A DNA stretch of 64,000 bases from Kutzneria sp. CA-103260 (GCF_018263855.1 NZ_CP073318.1:11470001-11534000); one strand, 5' to 3'. Positions 19,201 through 28,392 are shown, counted from the stretch's first letter. Made by a program: numbers and translations. The notes: a model not told the origin generated them from the letters alone.

Positions 19201-22200
19201 AGCTACTGCACCGGCGCGCCGATCGGACCCGACGGGCGGGTGGCGTTCGTCTACCCCGGAGCCTTCACCACCTATCCCGGCGTGGGGCGCGAGCTGTTCC
19301 GGCTGTTTCCCGCGCTGCTGGACGGATTCGAGGCGGAAAGCGACCGGCCGGCGGAGCGGTTCAAGGTGCGCACAGTGCATCCACGCGGCCGGCTGGACAA
19401 GCGGGATCTGATGCGGCACGAGGCCCGGATGCTCGATGACGTGCCGTTCATGCTGGCCGCCGGCACCAACCACGCGGTCCTGCACACCCGTCTGCTGCGT
19501 GACCTGCTGGGCGTCAAACCGGATGGCGCGTTCGGCTACAGCCTGGGGGAGAGCAGCATGCTGTTCGCCACCGGGATGTGGGACGAGCTGGCCCGCGAGG
19601 ACGGGATTCTCGCCGCGTCACCCCTGTTCCAGCATCGTCTGCGCGGGCGGCAGACCCTGGTCCGCGAGGCCTGGCGGCTGCCGGACGAGCTTCCGGACGA
19701 CCAGGTCTGGACCACCCAGCTGCTGTTGGCCGAACCGGACCAGGTACGCGCCGCGATGCACGATCTGGACCGGGTGTACCTCACCCACGTCAACACACCG
19801 CGCGAGGTGGTCGTCGCGGGTGACCCCGGCCAGGTCCGGCGGCTGGTGGCCGAGCTCGGCGCCGCGGCGGCGAGGACGCCGGCGAACCAGGTGATGCACT
19901 GCGCGCTGGTCGAGCCGGAGCACCCGGCGCTGGCCGCGCTCAACGACTATCCGCTCGGCGGCCGGCAGGGCCGGATGGAGCTGTTCTCGGCGTACGACTA
20001 CGACACGATCGACGTGTCGGACCGCGGCGCGCTGGCCGAGCGGATCGCCAGCACGCTGTGCCGCACAGTCGATTTCGCCCGGCTGGTCGACGTCGCCTAC
20101 GAGCGTGGCTACCGGTACTTCGTCGAAGTCGGTCCTGGCGGGACCTGTTCGCGTTGGGTCGCCGACACCCTGGCGGACCGGCCGCACGCCGCGGTCACGG
20201 TCGACCGCCGTGGCGCGTCGACCGCCGCGTCGGTGAGCCGCGCCCTCGCCACCCTCGTCAGCCACGGGGTCCCGGTCGACTTGTCCGTGTTGTTCCCTGC
20301 CACCAACGGGGATTCGCCCGCACTGCCGTCGACGGTCACCTGCGGTGGCGAGTCGTTGGTGAACCGGGTGGTGGCCCGGGTTGCGGCCGTGTGGCCCGGA
20401 CCTGATCGATCGGCCGCCTCGCCGCCGGAAGACGAGGTGACCAGTGAGCTGGACGCGGTCGTGGTGTCCGGCAAACCATTCGTCTATGTGCCAGCCGTCC
20501 AGCCGGTCGCTCGGCCCACGGCGGTGGCTCACCCCGAGCCACCGGTTCGGACTTCGGTCGCGGTTGGGCCGCCTCCGTTGCGAGCCGTGCTGGACGAAAT
20601 GGGCGCTGCGGTCGCGGCGGCCCACCGTGCCGCGCTACACGCCCAACATGCCTTGGCGGACAGCGCCTTACGCGAACTGGAACGCCCGGACCCAGCCCCC
20701 GGCCGCCCACTGCTGACCGAGCAGGACCTGCTGGAGTTCGCCAGCGGCCGGGTCGAGCCGGTGTTCGGACCAGCCTTCGCGGAGATCGACTCGTATCCCC
20801 GGCGATGCCGGCTGCCGGCACCGCCGTACCACTTCGTCAGCCGGGTCACCAAGCTGGAGGCGGAGACCGGGCGCTTCGAGCCCTGTGGCATCACCACCGA
20901 GTACGACGTGCCTACTAGCGCCTGGTACACGGTCGACGGGCTGGTGCCGTGCGCGGTCACCATCGAGGCCGGGCAGTGCGACATGCTCCTGATCAGCTAC
21001 CTCGGCGTCGACTTCCACACTCGCGGGCAGCGCGTCTACCGGCTGCTGGACAGCAGGCTCGTCTTCCGGGGCGGACTGCCCCGGGAGGGCCAGACTCTGC
21101 GCTACGACATACGGATCGACCGCTTCGTGTGGCAGGGCGACAGTCTGCTGTTCTTCTTCAACTACCGCTGTTACGCCGACGACGAGCTGATCCTCGAACT
21201 GCTGGACGCCTGCGCCGGGTTCTTCACCACGGCGGAGCTGGTCGAGTCGCGTGGCGTGGTCCGCGGCCAAGCCGACGAACGCCGGCGCGCGGCGATGAAA
21301 CCCAGCTGGTTCAAGCCGCTAGCCCGCACCGACCGGACGTCGCTGACGGCGGAGGACCTGGAGGCGCTTGGCGCGGGCCAGCCGGAGCGGGTGTTCGGTC
21401 CGGCCTGGGACCAGTCCGCGGACGGCTGCAACCGTTCCCTCCGGCTGCCGGATCCCATGCTGCGCATGGTGGACGAGGTCACCGCCATCGACCGGCTCGG
21501 CGGGCCGCGACGGCTCGGCGCGCTGTCCGCGGTGAAGCGACTGGACCCGCAGGGCTGGTACTTCCGGTGCCACTTCCCCGGTGATCCGGTGCTGGCCGGT
21601 TCGCTGGTCGCGGAGGGCGCGGTGCAGCTGCTACAGATCTACGCGCTGTATCTCGGCATGCACTTCGTGCTGCCGGACGCCGAGTTCCAGTCCGTGCCCG
21701 GCCTCCGGACCGAAGTCAAGGTGCGCGGCCAGATCACGCCGGACACGCCCTCGATCCGCTACGAGGTCGACATCATCGAGCTGACCATGCTGCCCCGGCC
21801 GACGGTGATCGCCGACATCCTGGTGTACGACGGCGACAAGCCGATCGTGTCGATGACCAACTTCGGCATCCAGGTGCGGGAGCGCCCGGGCACGCCCTAC
21901 CGGCCGATGGCCGGGGGGATGCCGGAGTTCCTGGGCCGGCGCAACGCGTCCGGCGAGGCGGCCTTCATCAACGAGCTGCACCTCGCGCACGCGGCCAAGG
22001 GCGACCTGGAAACGGCGATGGGCAGCGAGTTCGCGATCTACGCCGGGCGGCGCGCGCCCTACATTCCCAACGGGGACTTCCGTTTCGTCGACCGGATCAT
22101 GCACCTGGGCGGAATCCGAGGAGTGCTCGCTCCCGGCGCGACCATGGTCACCGAATACGACTCGCCGCCGGAAGCCTGGTACTACACGGAGAACGGCGCT

Positions 22201-23088
22201 CCGACCGTGCCCAACTGCGTGGTCATGGAAAGCTCGCTGCAGGCGGCGATCCTGCTCGGCTACTACCTCGGCGCCACGCTCCAGAGTCCGGATGACGAGC
22301 TGGCCATCCGCAACCTGGACGGCTCGGCGCGGTTCCTCCGGCACGTCGACCTGCGCGGCCGGACCATCCGCCAGGAGACGGAACTGTTGGCCAGCGAGGA
22401 GGTTCCCGGGGCGATCCTGCAACGGTTCCGCTACGAGCTGGCCGCGGACGGCGAACCCTTCTACACGGGCGAGTCCCTGTTCGGCTACTTCACCGACGCC
22501 GCGCTGGCCAGCCAGATCGGGCTGGACGCGGGCCGGCACGTGCCGCCGTGGTTGCACACCGCCGCCCCGGCCAACGCCGTCTCGCGCAAATTGTCCGGCG
22601 AAGGATGGCCAAACCCGGCCACCGGGCCACGGATCGGCACCGGTCACCTCCAGGTCGTCGGCGACATCACCATGGTTCGCGACGGTGGTGTGCATGGCAC
22701 CGGCTATGTGCACGGCCGCCGTGAGGTCCGCGACGACGACTGGTACTTCGACTGTCACTTCCACCGCGACCCCGTGATGCCGGGGTCGCTCGGCGTCGAG
22801 GCGGTGGTGCAGGCGCTCCAGCTCTACGTCATCGAGCACGACCTGGCCGCCGGGATCCCCGGCGCGCGGTTCGTCGCGCCGCGCGGGGTCACGATGCGGT
22901 GGAAGTACCGCGGCCAGGTGCTGCGCGGCGACGGCGAGATCACCTTCGACGCGCACGTCAAGGAGGTTCGCCGGGACGCCGACCGGCTGGTCGTGATCGC
23001 CGACGCCAGCGTCTGGAAACCCGGACTGCGGATCTACGAGCTGACCGACGTCGCGGTGGAGGTCGTGCCGACGGAGGGACAACCGTGA
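16246..23088 (+). CDS. pfaC-like: PfaC-type synthase: KS-CLF-AT-DH-DH
   Basis: A 2280-aa multidomain protein. KS (1-440): Cys195, His328, His362 in GNVGHLL. A chain-length-factor-like second KS (about 458-870), where the Cys position is replaced (TLAADATAGA, Ala near 660). AT (about 985-1370): YPGAFTTYPGVG and Ser1099 in GYSLGES. The C-terminus (about 1490-2280) has four hotdog folds making two FabA-like dehydratases; catalytic His1776 in CHFPGDPV and His2171 in CHFHRDPVMPG. This is the Pfa3/PfaC architecture of PUFA synthases, where the FabA-like DH pair dehydrates and isomerises to leave cis double bonds. The AT embedded here means a separate PfaB is not needed. GGGGG upstream of ATG 16246 serves as RBS. 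Confidence 0.92.
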   Translation: MVDRRIAVVGMACLLPGAQHPDQFWDGLLAGADHRTLGGHAEFGTGPEVPGGWGDPEHHISSTRGGFVTEPALDLSGLALPESTLDGLDPVFRWTLHTARGALRDAGLTGAALARTGLVMGNYSFPTRSSVRLCAPMAHRAVSDGLARLGIVDSPGNASEPEPDALNLWPFGQPPAVAATALRLGGPYLALDAACSSALYSVALARDYLLTGRADAMLAGAVCAPDPLLIQLAFSDLRAYSPDGVSQPFDARTTGIVTGQGAGMFVLKRYSDAVRDGDVIHAVIESVGLSNDGAGRHVLAPNQEGQVAAYRQAYQDIDPETVHYVECHATGTPLGDGTELRGLQAFFGTPPALGSVKGNVGHLLTVAGFASMLKTVLAMRHGILPATPGIAELVRPVDGEAAATRVVRESQPWPVESGTRRAGVSAFGFGGTNAHIVLSNAATADQPDHDDFPEPPRLAVTGVGALVGSAGNAAALQSHLRTGASLLAELPAARWYGLDQPAADRTAPRGGYLTDIPTHPRTHRIPPNELAQFNPQHLALFEVVEQALADAGFATPPTGTRATEMPSRRVAVVLAMELEPRSHTHRIRFDIGTHVREELARTGVRYDEEQVAAVEAAVRGAVHDPVGANEVLSYIGNIMASRVSAAHNFTGPSFTLAADATAGARALEVAQLLLLDPTVEAVVVGGVDLAAGAENTRATARLAAEMPPLGDGAAALILTRADTAVQPYAVLDAVQVTRGEAPDLLSTCAAEALRAAGRTTEDVAYLVLGGATAAERHAEVAALGPAHPEGSDPFRCALGGLAPTVGATGAAAPLLSLVHAVLTVHERELPAAPSDLLANGVLAESGFTELDRPQPWLTPRREAPRTAMVSVPGDHAVAQIVVSSPRLPRPSPAVDWVGGPGLLLLPLSAVDGPTLVAAVRDTRERLADGADPLALVRQAVAAPRAKYTAVFVAADQDGLLGELGAAERDLREVIATGGEWATPAGSYCTGAPIGPDGRVAFVYPGAFTTYPGVGRELFRLFPALLDGFEAESDRPAERFKVRTVHPRGRLDKRDLMRHEARMLDDVPFMLAAGTNHAVLHTRLLRDLLGVKPDGAFGYSLGESSMLFATGMWDELAREDGILAASPLFQHRLRGRQTLVREAWRLPDELPDDQVWTTQLLLAEPDQVRAAMHDLDRVYLTHVNTPREVVVAGDPGQVRRLVAELGAAAARTPANQVMHCALVEPEHPALAALNDYPLGGRQGRMELFSAYDYDTIDVSDRGALAERIASTLCRTVDFARLVDVAYERGYRYFVEVGPGGTCSRWVADTLADRPHAAVTVDRRGASTAASVSRALATLVSHGVPVDLSVLFPATNGDSPALPSTVTCGGESLVNRVVARVAAVWPGPDRSAASPPEDEVTSELDAVVVSGKPFVYVPAVQPVARPTAVAHPEPPVRTSVAVGPPPLRAVLDEMGAAVAAAHRAALHAQHALADSALRELERPDPAPGRPLLTEQDLLEFASGRVEPVFGPAFAEIDSYPRRCRLPAPPYHFVSRVTKLEAETGRFEPCGITTEYDVPTSAWYTVDGLVPCAVTIEAGQCDMLLISYLGVDFHTRGQRVYRLLDSRLVFRGGLPREGQTLRYDIRIDRFVWQGDSLLFFFNYRCYADDELILELLDACAGFFTTAELVESRGVVRGQADERRRAAMKPSWFKPLARTDRTSLTAEDLEALGAGQPERVFGPAWDQSADGCNRSLRLPDPMLRMVDEVTAIDRLGGPRRLGALSAVKRLDPQGWYFRCHFPGDPVLAGSLVAEGAVQLLQIYALYLGMHFVLPDAEFQSVPGLRTEVKVRGQITPDTPSIRYEVDIIELTMLPRPTVIADILVYDGDKPIVSMTNFGIQVRERPGTPYRPMAGGMPEFLGRRNASGEAAFINELHLAHAAKGDLETAMGSEFAIYAGRRAPYIPNGDFRFVDRIMHLGGIRGVLAPGATMVTEYDSPPEAWYYTENGAPTVPNCVVMESSLQAAILLGYYLGATLQSPDDELAIRNLDGSARFLRHVDLRGRTIRQETELLASEEVPGAILQRFRYELAADGEPFYTGESLFGYFTDAALASQIGLDAGRHVPPWLHTAAPANAVSRKLSGEGWPNPATGPRIGTGHLQVVGDITMVRDGGVHGTGYVHGRREVRDDDWYFDCHFHRDPVMPGSLGVEAVVQALQLYVIEHDLAAGIPGARFVAPRGVTMRWKYRGQVLRGDGEITFDAHVKEVRRDADRLVVIADASVWKPGLRIYELTDVAVEVVPTEGQP

Positions 23089-23167
23089 TGCCACCCCCGG
23101 GCGGCGGGAAACCTGGCTGCCGTCCGGTCACCGTCGCGTTCATGGACGCGGAAAGGAAGGTGCGCAA

Positions 23168-24751
23168 GTGACCGCCACCATCGCCGACACACGCCTGCCG
23201 TGCACCGAGCCGGCCGGCATCTACCGCCTGCTCAACCAGTTGGACCGTCCGCTCTACGTCGTGCAGACCCCGGTGGGCCCCGCCGTCACCGACGAGTTGC
23301 CCGCCGATCAGGCGGGTCTGCTCGCCGCGACCGGTCCGCTGCCGCCGGAACGGCTCGGCAGCGCGGCGTTCCGCCACCGCCACGGGGTCCGCAACACCTA
23401 CGTCGCGGGGGCGATGGCCGGCGGCATCGCGTCCGAGGATCTGGTGACAGCGATCGCCCAGGCCGGCTGCCTGGGGTCGTTCGGCGCCGCCGGACTGTTG
23501 CCGGAGCGGGTCGAGCAGGCGCTGCGGCGATTCGCCCGCGACCTGCCGCGACTTCCGTTCGCGGTCAACCTGATCCACAGTCCGAGCGAGGCGGCGCTGG
23601 AGCGGGACTGCGTCGATCTGCTGCTGTGCCACCGGGTTCGGTGCGTCGAGGCGTCGGCGTTCCTGAACCTCACCCCGCATCTGGTTCGCTACCGGCTGGC
23701 CGGGCTGCGCCGTGGCGCGGACGGCTCGGTCGAGATCGAGAACCGGGTGATCGCCAAGGTGTCCCGGCCGGAGGTCGCCGAGCAGTTCCTGCGGCCCGCG
23801 CCGGAGGCGATCGTGGAGGACCTGCTTGTGGCCGGGCGGATCACCGCCGAGCAAGCCGAACTGGCGCGGCGGGTGCCAGTCGCCGACGACATCACCGCCG
23901 AGGCGGACTCCGGCGGTCACACCGACCGCCGTCCGCTCACCGCTCTGGTGCCGGCGTTGTTGTCGCTGCGCGACCGGGTCCAGCGCGAGCAGGGCTACCA
24001 GCAGCCGATCGGCCTGGGGGTTGCCGGCGGCATCGGCACGCCCCGTGCGCTGGCGGCGGCTTACGCACTCGGTGCGGACTACGTGGTGATCGGCTCGGTG
24101 CACCAGTCGTGTGTCGAGTCCGGCACCTCGCCCGCGGTGCGCGCGATGTTGGCGGCGGCCGGCATCGCGGACTTCGCCATGGCCCCGGCCGCGGACATGT
24201 TCGAGCTTGGCGTGGAACTGCAGGTGTTGAAGAAGGGAACCCTGTTTCCCATGCGTGCCAAGCGGTTGCTGGAGCTGTACCGGGCCTACGACGGGTTGGA
24301 GGCGCTGCCGTCGGCCGAGCGGGAGCGGCTGGAACGGCAGCTGTTCCGGCGACCGACGGTCGACATCTGGGCCGAGGTGGAGACGTACTTCACCCGCCGG
24401 GACCCCGACCAGCTGCGCCGGGCCGCCGAGTCGCCGCGGCGCAAGATGGCGTTGGTGTTCCGCTGGTATCTGGGCATGGCGTCGCGCTGGGCGACCACGG
24501 GTGATCCGGCGCGGATGGCCGACTACCAGGTCTGGTGCGGCCCGGCGATGGGGGCGTTCAACGACTGGGTCCGCGGCAGTCGGCTGGAAGCGGTGGAGCA
24601 CCGCCGAGTCGCTGACGTCGCGAGTGAACTGTTGCACGGTGCGGCATTCACCGCGCGGGTCCAGCAGTTGGCGCTCGCCGGCGTGCGGCTGCCGGCGGCG
24701 GCCTCGGAGTACCGGCCGGCGTCGGCGAAACTGCCGGTGAGGGTGTCGTGA
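23168..24751 (+). CDS. pfaD-like: PfaD-type enoyl reductase (FMN, nitronate monooxygenase-like barrel)
   Basis: A 527-aa protein like PfaD, the trans-acting enoyl reductase of PUFA synthases. It has the barrel start AGAMAGGIASEDLVTAIAQAG, then GLGVAGGIGTPRALAAAYALGADYVVIGSVHQS, the FMN-phosphate-binding glycine-rich segment, followed by DMFELGVELQVLKKGTLFPMRA, a PfaD hallmark. GTG 23168 has a strong AAAGGAAGG upstream. It reduces selected 2-enoyl intermediates on the synthase ACP with NADPH. The 79-bp gap to the PfaC-like gene is the largest inside the synthase block. It overlaps the next gene by four bases (GTGA). Confidence 0.93.
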   Translation: MTATIADTRLPCTEPAGIYRLLNQLDRPLYVVQTPVGPAVTDELPADQAGLLAATGPLPPERLGSAAFRHRHGVRNTYVAGAMAGGIASEDLVTAIAQAGCLGSFGAAGLLPERVEQALRRFARDLPRLPFAVNLIHSPSEAALERDCVDLLLCHRVRCVEASAFLNLTPHLVRYRLAGLRRGADGSVEIENRVIAKVSRPEVAEQFLRPAPEAIVEDLLVAGRITAEQAELARRVPVADDITAEADSGGHTDRRPLTALVPALLSLRDRVQREQGYQQPIGLGVAGGIGTPRALAAAYALGADYVVIGSVHQSCVESGTSPAVRAMLAAAGIADFAMAPAADMFELGVELQVLKKGTLFPMRAKRLLELYRAYDGLEALPSAERERLERQLFRRPTVDIWAEVETYFTRRDPDQLRRAAESPRRKMALVFRWYLGMASRWATTGDPARMADYQVWCGPAMGAFNDWVRGSRLEAVEHRRVADVASELLHGAAFTARVQQLALAGVRLPAAASEYRPASAKLPVRVS

Positions 24752-26376
24752 CCGGTTGGCCCGAGCCGACCGAGTTGGACCGGATGCTCGGCGACCCGCG
24801 CGACCCGGACAATCCGTGCGGCTTCGTCGCGATGGTAGCGCGGGACGCGCACGAGCGGCGGCCGGCGGCGCTGGCCGCGGCGGCCGGACCGGCACTGGGA
24901 CTTTCCTTCGTCCCGACCGAACACGGTGGCGATCTGTCCAGTATGGACACTACGCTGCTGCTGGCCCGGGTCGCGGCCCGGCGCGACGCCACGATCATGC
25001 ACGCGACGATGGTCAGCATCACCGCCGTCAGCTGCGTGCTGCTGGCCGGGAGCGCCGCGCAGCGCGACCGGGTCGTCGAGTTGCTGCGCCGGGGCGAGTC
25101 GATCGGCTTCGCCTTCGCCGAACGGGAAACCGGCGACGAAGTGCTGGCCAACTCCTGCCTCGCCGAGCCGACACCCGACGGCTTCGTGTTGCGGGGCGAC
25201 AAATGGATGGTCGGTGACGGTGGGCGGGCCGGCGCCCTGTTGCTGGTCGCGAGAACGGGTGGGCGTGGCCCCGCCGCGTTTTCCACCCTGCTGCTGGATT
25301 CCGACGTGGTGGAGCGGGCCTGCGGCGGAATGCGCCGGCTGGGCGGGATGCGCGGCATCGGGTTCGCCGACTTCCACTTCGCCGAGTTGCGGGTGCCAGC
25401 CAACACGATGGTCGGCGCGCGGGGCCGGGGCCTGGAGACCGCCCTGCGGGCGATGCAAGTGGTCCGGGTGATGAGCACCGCGTGCAGCCTCGGCTGCGCG
25501 GACACCGGCCTGCGGCTTGCGATGGACTTCCTCCGCACGCGCCAAGCTGGTGAACAGGCCCGGCGGGAACTGGCCACCGCGGCGGCGCTGCTCTTCGCCG
25601 CCGACGCCGTGGCGCTGGCCGCGGCCAGGGCGATGCATGTGCTGCCCGGCGTGCAGAGCTTGTGGTCGGCGGTGGTCAAGCACGTGGTCGTCGACACCAC
25701 CGAGGAGATCCTTTCCCGGTGTGCCAACGTGTTGGGCAACCTCGCGATGGTGCGCGACGGGCCGTACGCCGCTTTCGACGTGCTCCGCCGTGACAACGCG
25801 ACGGTTCGGTTCGTCGACACGAGCCCGGCCGCCACCGAACGCCTGATCGCCGCCGAGCTGCCCCGGCTGACGCCACACCGAACCGGGCCTGTCGACGACC
25901 GGCTGGCCGTCGTGTTCGGCGTCGACAATCCGTTGCCACCGCTCGACTTCACCGCGCTCACCCTCGCCGGCCGTGGGGGTGACCCGCTGCTGGACGCGGT
26001 GCCGGTGCTCGCCGCGAACGTGCCGGCGACAAGCCGGGCCCGGGTCCTGGCCGACGCGCTGGCCGCCGCCCTGCGCGCACCGGTCGATGATCCGGCCGAC
26101 GCCCCACATCGCCTGGCCTTCCTGCACGCCGCGGCGAGCTGTTTGGCGTTGTGGCACTACACCCCGCGGCTGCCGCTCGGACCGGACCGGCTCACCTGGC
26201 TGACCGCCGTGTTGGAAGTGCTCCTTGCCCGCGCGCGGCGACGGGTGGCGGCGCTGCCCACTGACCAGGTCGACGCCGTGCTGCGCGTCGCAGACCAGTT
26301 GCATCGGGGCGAACGGCTGTACTCGGTCACCGCCCTGCCACTGTGCAAAGGAGACGACAGTGACGCTTGTGCATGA
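24748..26376 (+). CDS. acyl-CoA dehydrogenase-like protein, probably catalytically altered (ACAD 2)
   Basis: A 542-aa homologue of ACAD 1 with the same plan: a core with GFAFAERETGDEV in place of the FAD-binding SER motif and RGDKWMVGDGGRAG, plus a C-terminal extension ending RGERLYSVTALPL, similar to the end of ACAD 1. Where ACAD 1 has the catalytic EGN, this copy reads RFVDTSPAATERLIAAEL, so the usual glutamate is not there. It may be the non-catalytic partner of ACAD 1 in an alpha2beta2 enzyme, as known for some actinobacterial steroid ACADs, or use another base. It starts at GTG 24748 overlapping pfaD and overlaps the next gene by 17 bp. Confidence 0.82.
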   Translation: MTGWPEPTELDRMLGDPRDPDNPCGFVAMVARDAHERRPAALAAAAGPALGLSFVPTEHGGDLSSMDTTLLLARVAARRDATIMHATMVSITAVSCVLLAGSAAQRDRVVELLRRGESIGFAFAERETGDEVLANSCLAEPTPDGFVLRGDKWMVGDGGRAGALLLVARTGGRGPAAFSTLLLDSDVVERACGGMRRLGGMRGIGFADFHFAELRVPANTMVGARGRGLETALRAMQVVRVMSTACSLGCADTGLRLAMDFLRTRQAGEQARRELATAAALLFAADAVALAAARAMHVLPGVQSLWSAVVKHVVVDTTEEILSRCANVLGNLAMVRDGPYAAFDVLRRDNATVRFVDTSPAATERLIAAELPRLTPHRTGPVDDRLAVVFGVDNPLPPLDFTALTLAGRGGDPLLDAVPVLAANVPATSRARVLADALAAALRAPVDDPADAPHRLAFLHAAASCLALWHYTPRLPLGPDRLTWLTAVLEVLLARARRRVAALPTDQVDAVLRVADQLHRGERLYSVTALPLCKGDDSDACA

Positions 26377-27703
26377 GAACGTCGTGCCCCTCGTGGCCGG
26401 TGCCGATCTGCCGGTGCCGCTGGTCACCGGCGGCACGGTGCCGTACGCCAACCTCGACCACGCGGCGAGCGCCCCGTGCCTGGCCCCGGTCCGAGCTGGC
26501 GTTGACCAACTGCTGCCCTGGTACGCCAGCGTGCACCGCGGTGCCGGGTTCGCGTCCCAGGTCTGCACGCGGGCCTACGAGCGGGCCCGCGACACCGTCC
26601 GCGACTTCGTCGGCGCCACCCCCGGCTCGACGGTTGTCTTCACCCGCAACACAACCGACGCGCTCAACCTGCTGGCCCGGAGCCTGCCCTCGGGCACGAC
26701 CGTGTTCCGGTTCGACAGCGACCATCACGCGGCCCTGCTGCCGTGGGGGCGGCACACCGTGCGCAGGCTCCCGCTGCCGGTCACCCCGGACGAGGCAGTG
26801 CGCCAGCTGCGGGCCGGCCTTGCTTCGTGCCCACCCGGCCCCCGGTTGGTGGTGCTTACCGGGGCGTCGAACGTCACCGGCGAACTGTGGCCGGTCGCCG
26901 AGCTCGCGGCGGTGGCAGCCGACCATGGTGCCCGCACTGTGTTGGACGCGGCGCAGCTCGCGCCGCACGGTCCGGTGCGAGCCGTGGAGCTGGGTGTGGA
27001 CTGGGTGGCGCTGTCCGGGCACAAGCTGTACGCGCCGTTCGGTGCTGGTGCGCTGATCGGTGCCCCGGACTGGCTCGCCGACGCGGAGCCCTACCTGTTC
27101 GGCGGGGGAGCGGTGTCCAGAGTGGACGGTTCCTGTGCCGGACCGGAAGCGACTTGGCTGGCGCCGCCGGAGCGACACGAGGCGGGATCGCCGAACGTGG
27201 TTGGCGCGCATGCGCTTGCCCTGGCCTGCGAGGCGATCACCGCCTGCGGCTGGTCGGCGATCAGGTCGCACGAACAGCCGCTGACCGACGACCTGCGCGC
27301 CGGCCTGGCTGGGATTCCCGGGGTGCGTCCACTGTCCATGTGGGACAGCGATCATCCCCGGGTGGGTGTGGTGTCGTTCGCGGTGGACGGCATCGAGCCC
27401 GGACTGCTCGCCGCCGCCTTGTCGGCGGAGCACGGAATCGGTGTGCGAGACGGCGCGTTCTGCGCGCACATGGGCACCAGGACACTGCTGGCGGCCGCCG
27501 GCGCCGATGCCGACGGCGCTGTTCGCGCGAGCGTCGGACTCGGTAGCCGAGCCGAGCACGTGGAACGGCTCGTCGCCGCGGTCGCCCGGCTGGTGCGCAG
27601 CGGACCTCGTTGGGACTACCGCAAAGTCGACGGGCGCTGGACTCCGAGCCCGGACCCTCGGCGGCACCCCGACCTGCGTGCCGGTGATCCGGACGTCGGG
27701 TGA
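26360..27703 (+). CDS. class V aminotransferase-fold PLP enzyme (cysteine desulfurase-like)
   Basis: A 447-aa fold-type I PLP enzyme. Lys222 in LSGHKLYAPFG is the Schiff-base lysine; the N-terminus has VPYANLDHAASAPC, where most relatives show YLDNAATT. Cys368 in VRDGAFCAHMG occupies the position of the SufS/CsdA active-site cysteine, so sulfur transfer is chemically possible. GTG 26360 is preceded by AAAGGAG; the longer frame is an ACAD 2 shadow. It is the last gene of the synthase operon. In a lipid cluster it might form a C-S or C-N bond on the chain, or serve only as a lyase. No sulfur-carrier gene is adjacent. It ends one base before the convergent tetR stop. Confidence 0.85.
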   Translation: MTLVHENVVPLVAGADLPVPLVTGGTVPYANLDHAASAPCLAPVRAGVDQLLPWYASVHRGAGFASQVCTRAYERARDTVRDFVGATPGSTVVFTRNTTDALNLLARSLPSGTTVFRFDSDHHAALLPWGRHTVRRLPLPVTPDEAVRQLRAGLASCPPGPRLVVLTGASNVTGELWPVAELAAVAADHGARTVLDAAQLAPHGPVRAVELGVDWVALSGHKLYAPFGAGALIGAPDWLADAEPYLFGGGAVSRVDGSCAGPEATWLAPPERHEAGSPNVVGAHALALACEAITACGWSAIRSHEQPLTDDLRAGLAGIPGVRPLSMWDSDHPRVGVVSFAVDGIEPGLLAAALSAEHGIGVRDGAFCAHMGTRTLLAAAGADADGAVRASVGLGSRAEHVERLVAAVARLVRSGPRWDYRKVDGRWTPSPDPRRHPDLRAGDPDVG

Positions 27704-27704
27704 G

Positions 27705-28364
27705 TCAGTCCCCGATCGCGTCGCGCAGCGCCTCGATCGCCGCCTGGGGCATGGCGTGCCCGCCCAGCCCCTCGGCAAGGATCTCGATGGTGCGGGTGTT
27801 GACGTGGATCCGCACCTCCTCGTTCGCGTCGCGCAGCGGTCCGTCGAGGTAGAGCATCGCCAGTCCGTGCACGCCGGCCCAGGCGCTGATCTCCGCGTAC
27901 GGTCGCCGTTGCGCCGGCAGGTACCCCACCTCGACCAGCGTGTCCATCGCGGCGGACAGGGTGCGGAACGGGCTGTCCTCCGGCTGGTTGGCCAGATCGG
28001 TGACCAACAGGCCGACCAGGCGGAACAGCCCCGGCCAGCGCCGGGCGAAGTCCAGGTACCCGCGGCCGACGGCGGCCAGCTCCAGCAGCGCGTCCACGAC
28101 GGTCTCCCGGTGCCGCGACCGCCGCGCGACGTTGGTGGCGATCGACTCGTTGAGCCGGTCGAAGGCCAGCTGCCTGGTCGCGTCCAATAGCTCTTCCCGG
28201 CCCTGGAAATGCCGGTAGGCGGCGGTCGCGGTGACCCCGACCGCCCGTGCCGCGGCGCGCACCGTCACCGACGGCGGACCACCCTCGATGGCCAGGTCCA
28301 CCGCCGCGGAGATCAGCGCGTTGCGCAGGTCGCCGTGGTGGTAGCCGCGCTTGGGTTGTGCCAT
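27705..28364 (-). CDS. TetR family repressor of the lipid/exporter locus
   Basis: A 219-aa TetR protein. The start at 28364 gives MAQPKRGYHHGDLRNALI; the HTH is VTVRAAARAVGVTATAAYRHFQGREELL (about residues 33-60), and the C-terminal part is a TetR_C-like ligand domain. Longer frames upstream are antisense to the exporter. It is divergent from the MMPL gene; two GATGTT-N10-AACATY operators lie in the 87-bp gap. It is convergent with the synthase operon. The obvious target is the MMPL promoter and its own; the inducer may be a product lipid, by analogy with other MMPL-linked regulators. Confidence 0.92.
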   Translation of the reverse strand: MAQPKRGYHHGDLRNALISAAVDLAIEGGPPSVTVRAAARAVGVTATAAYRHFQGREELLDATRQLAFDRLNESIATNVARRSRHRETVVDALLELAAVGRGYLDFARRWPGLFRLVGLLVTDLANQPEDSPFRTLSAAMDTLVEVGYLPAQRRPYAEISAWAGVHGLAMLYLDGPLRDANEEVRIHVNTRTIEILAEGLGGHAMPQAAIEALRDAIGD

Positions 28365-28370
28365 ACCCCT

Positions 28371-28392
28371 GATGTTGACAGATGTGAACATC
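28371..28392. promoter_or_regulatory. TetR operator 1
   Basis: GATGTT and AACATC are perfect inverted arms separated by 10 bp, seven bases from the tetR start. A TTGACA (28375-28380) overlaps the left arm and could be the -35 of the exporter promoter, with CAACAT (28398-28403) as -10 at 17 bp spacing. Repressor binding here would block both directions. Confidence 0.65.
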
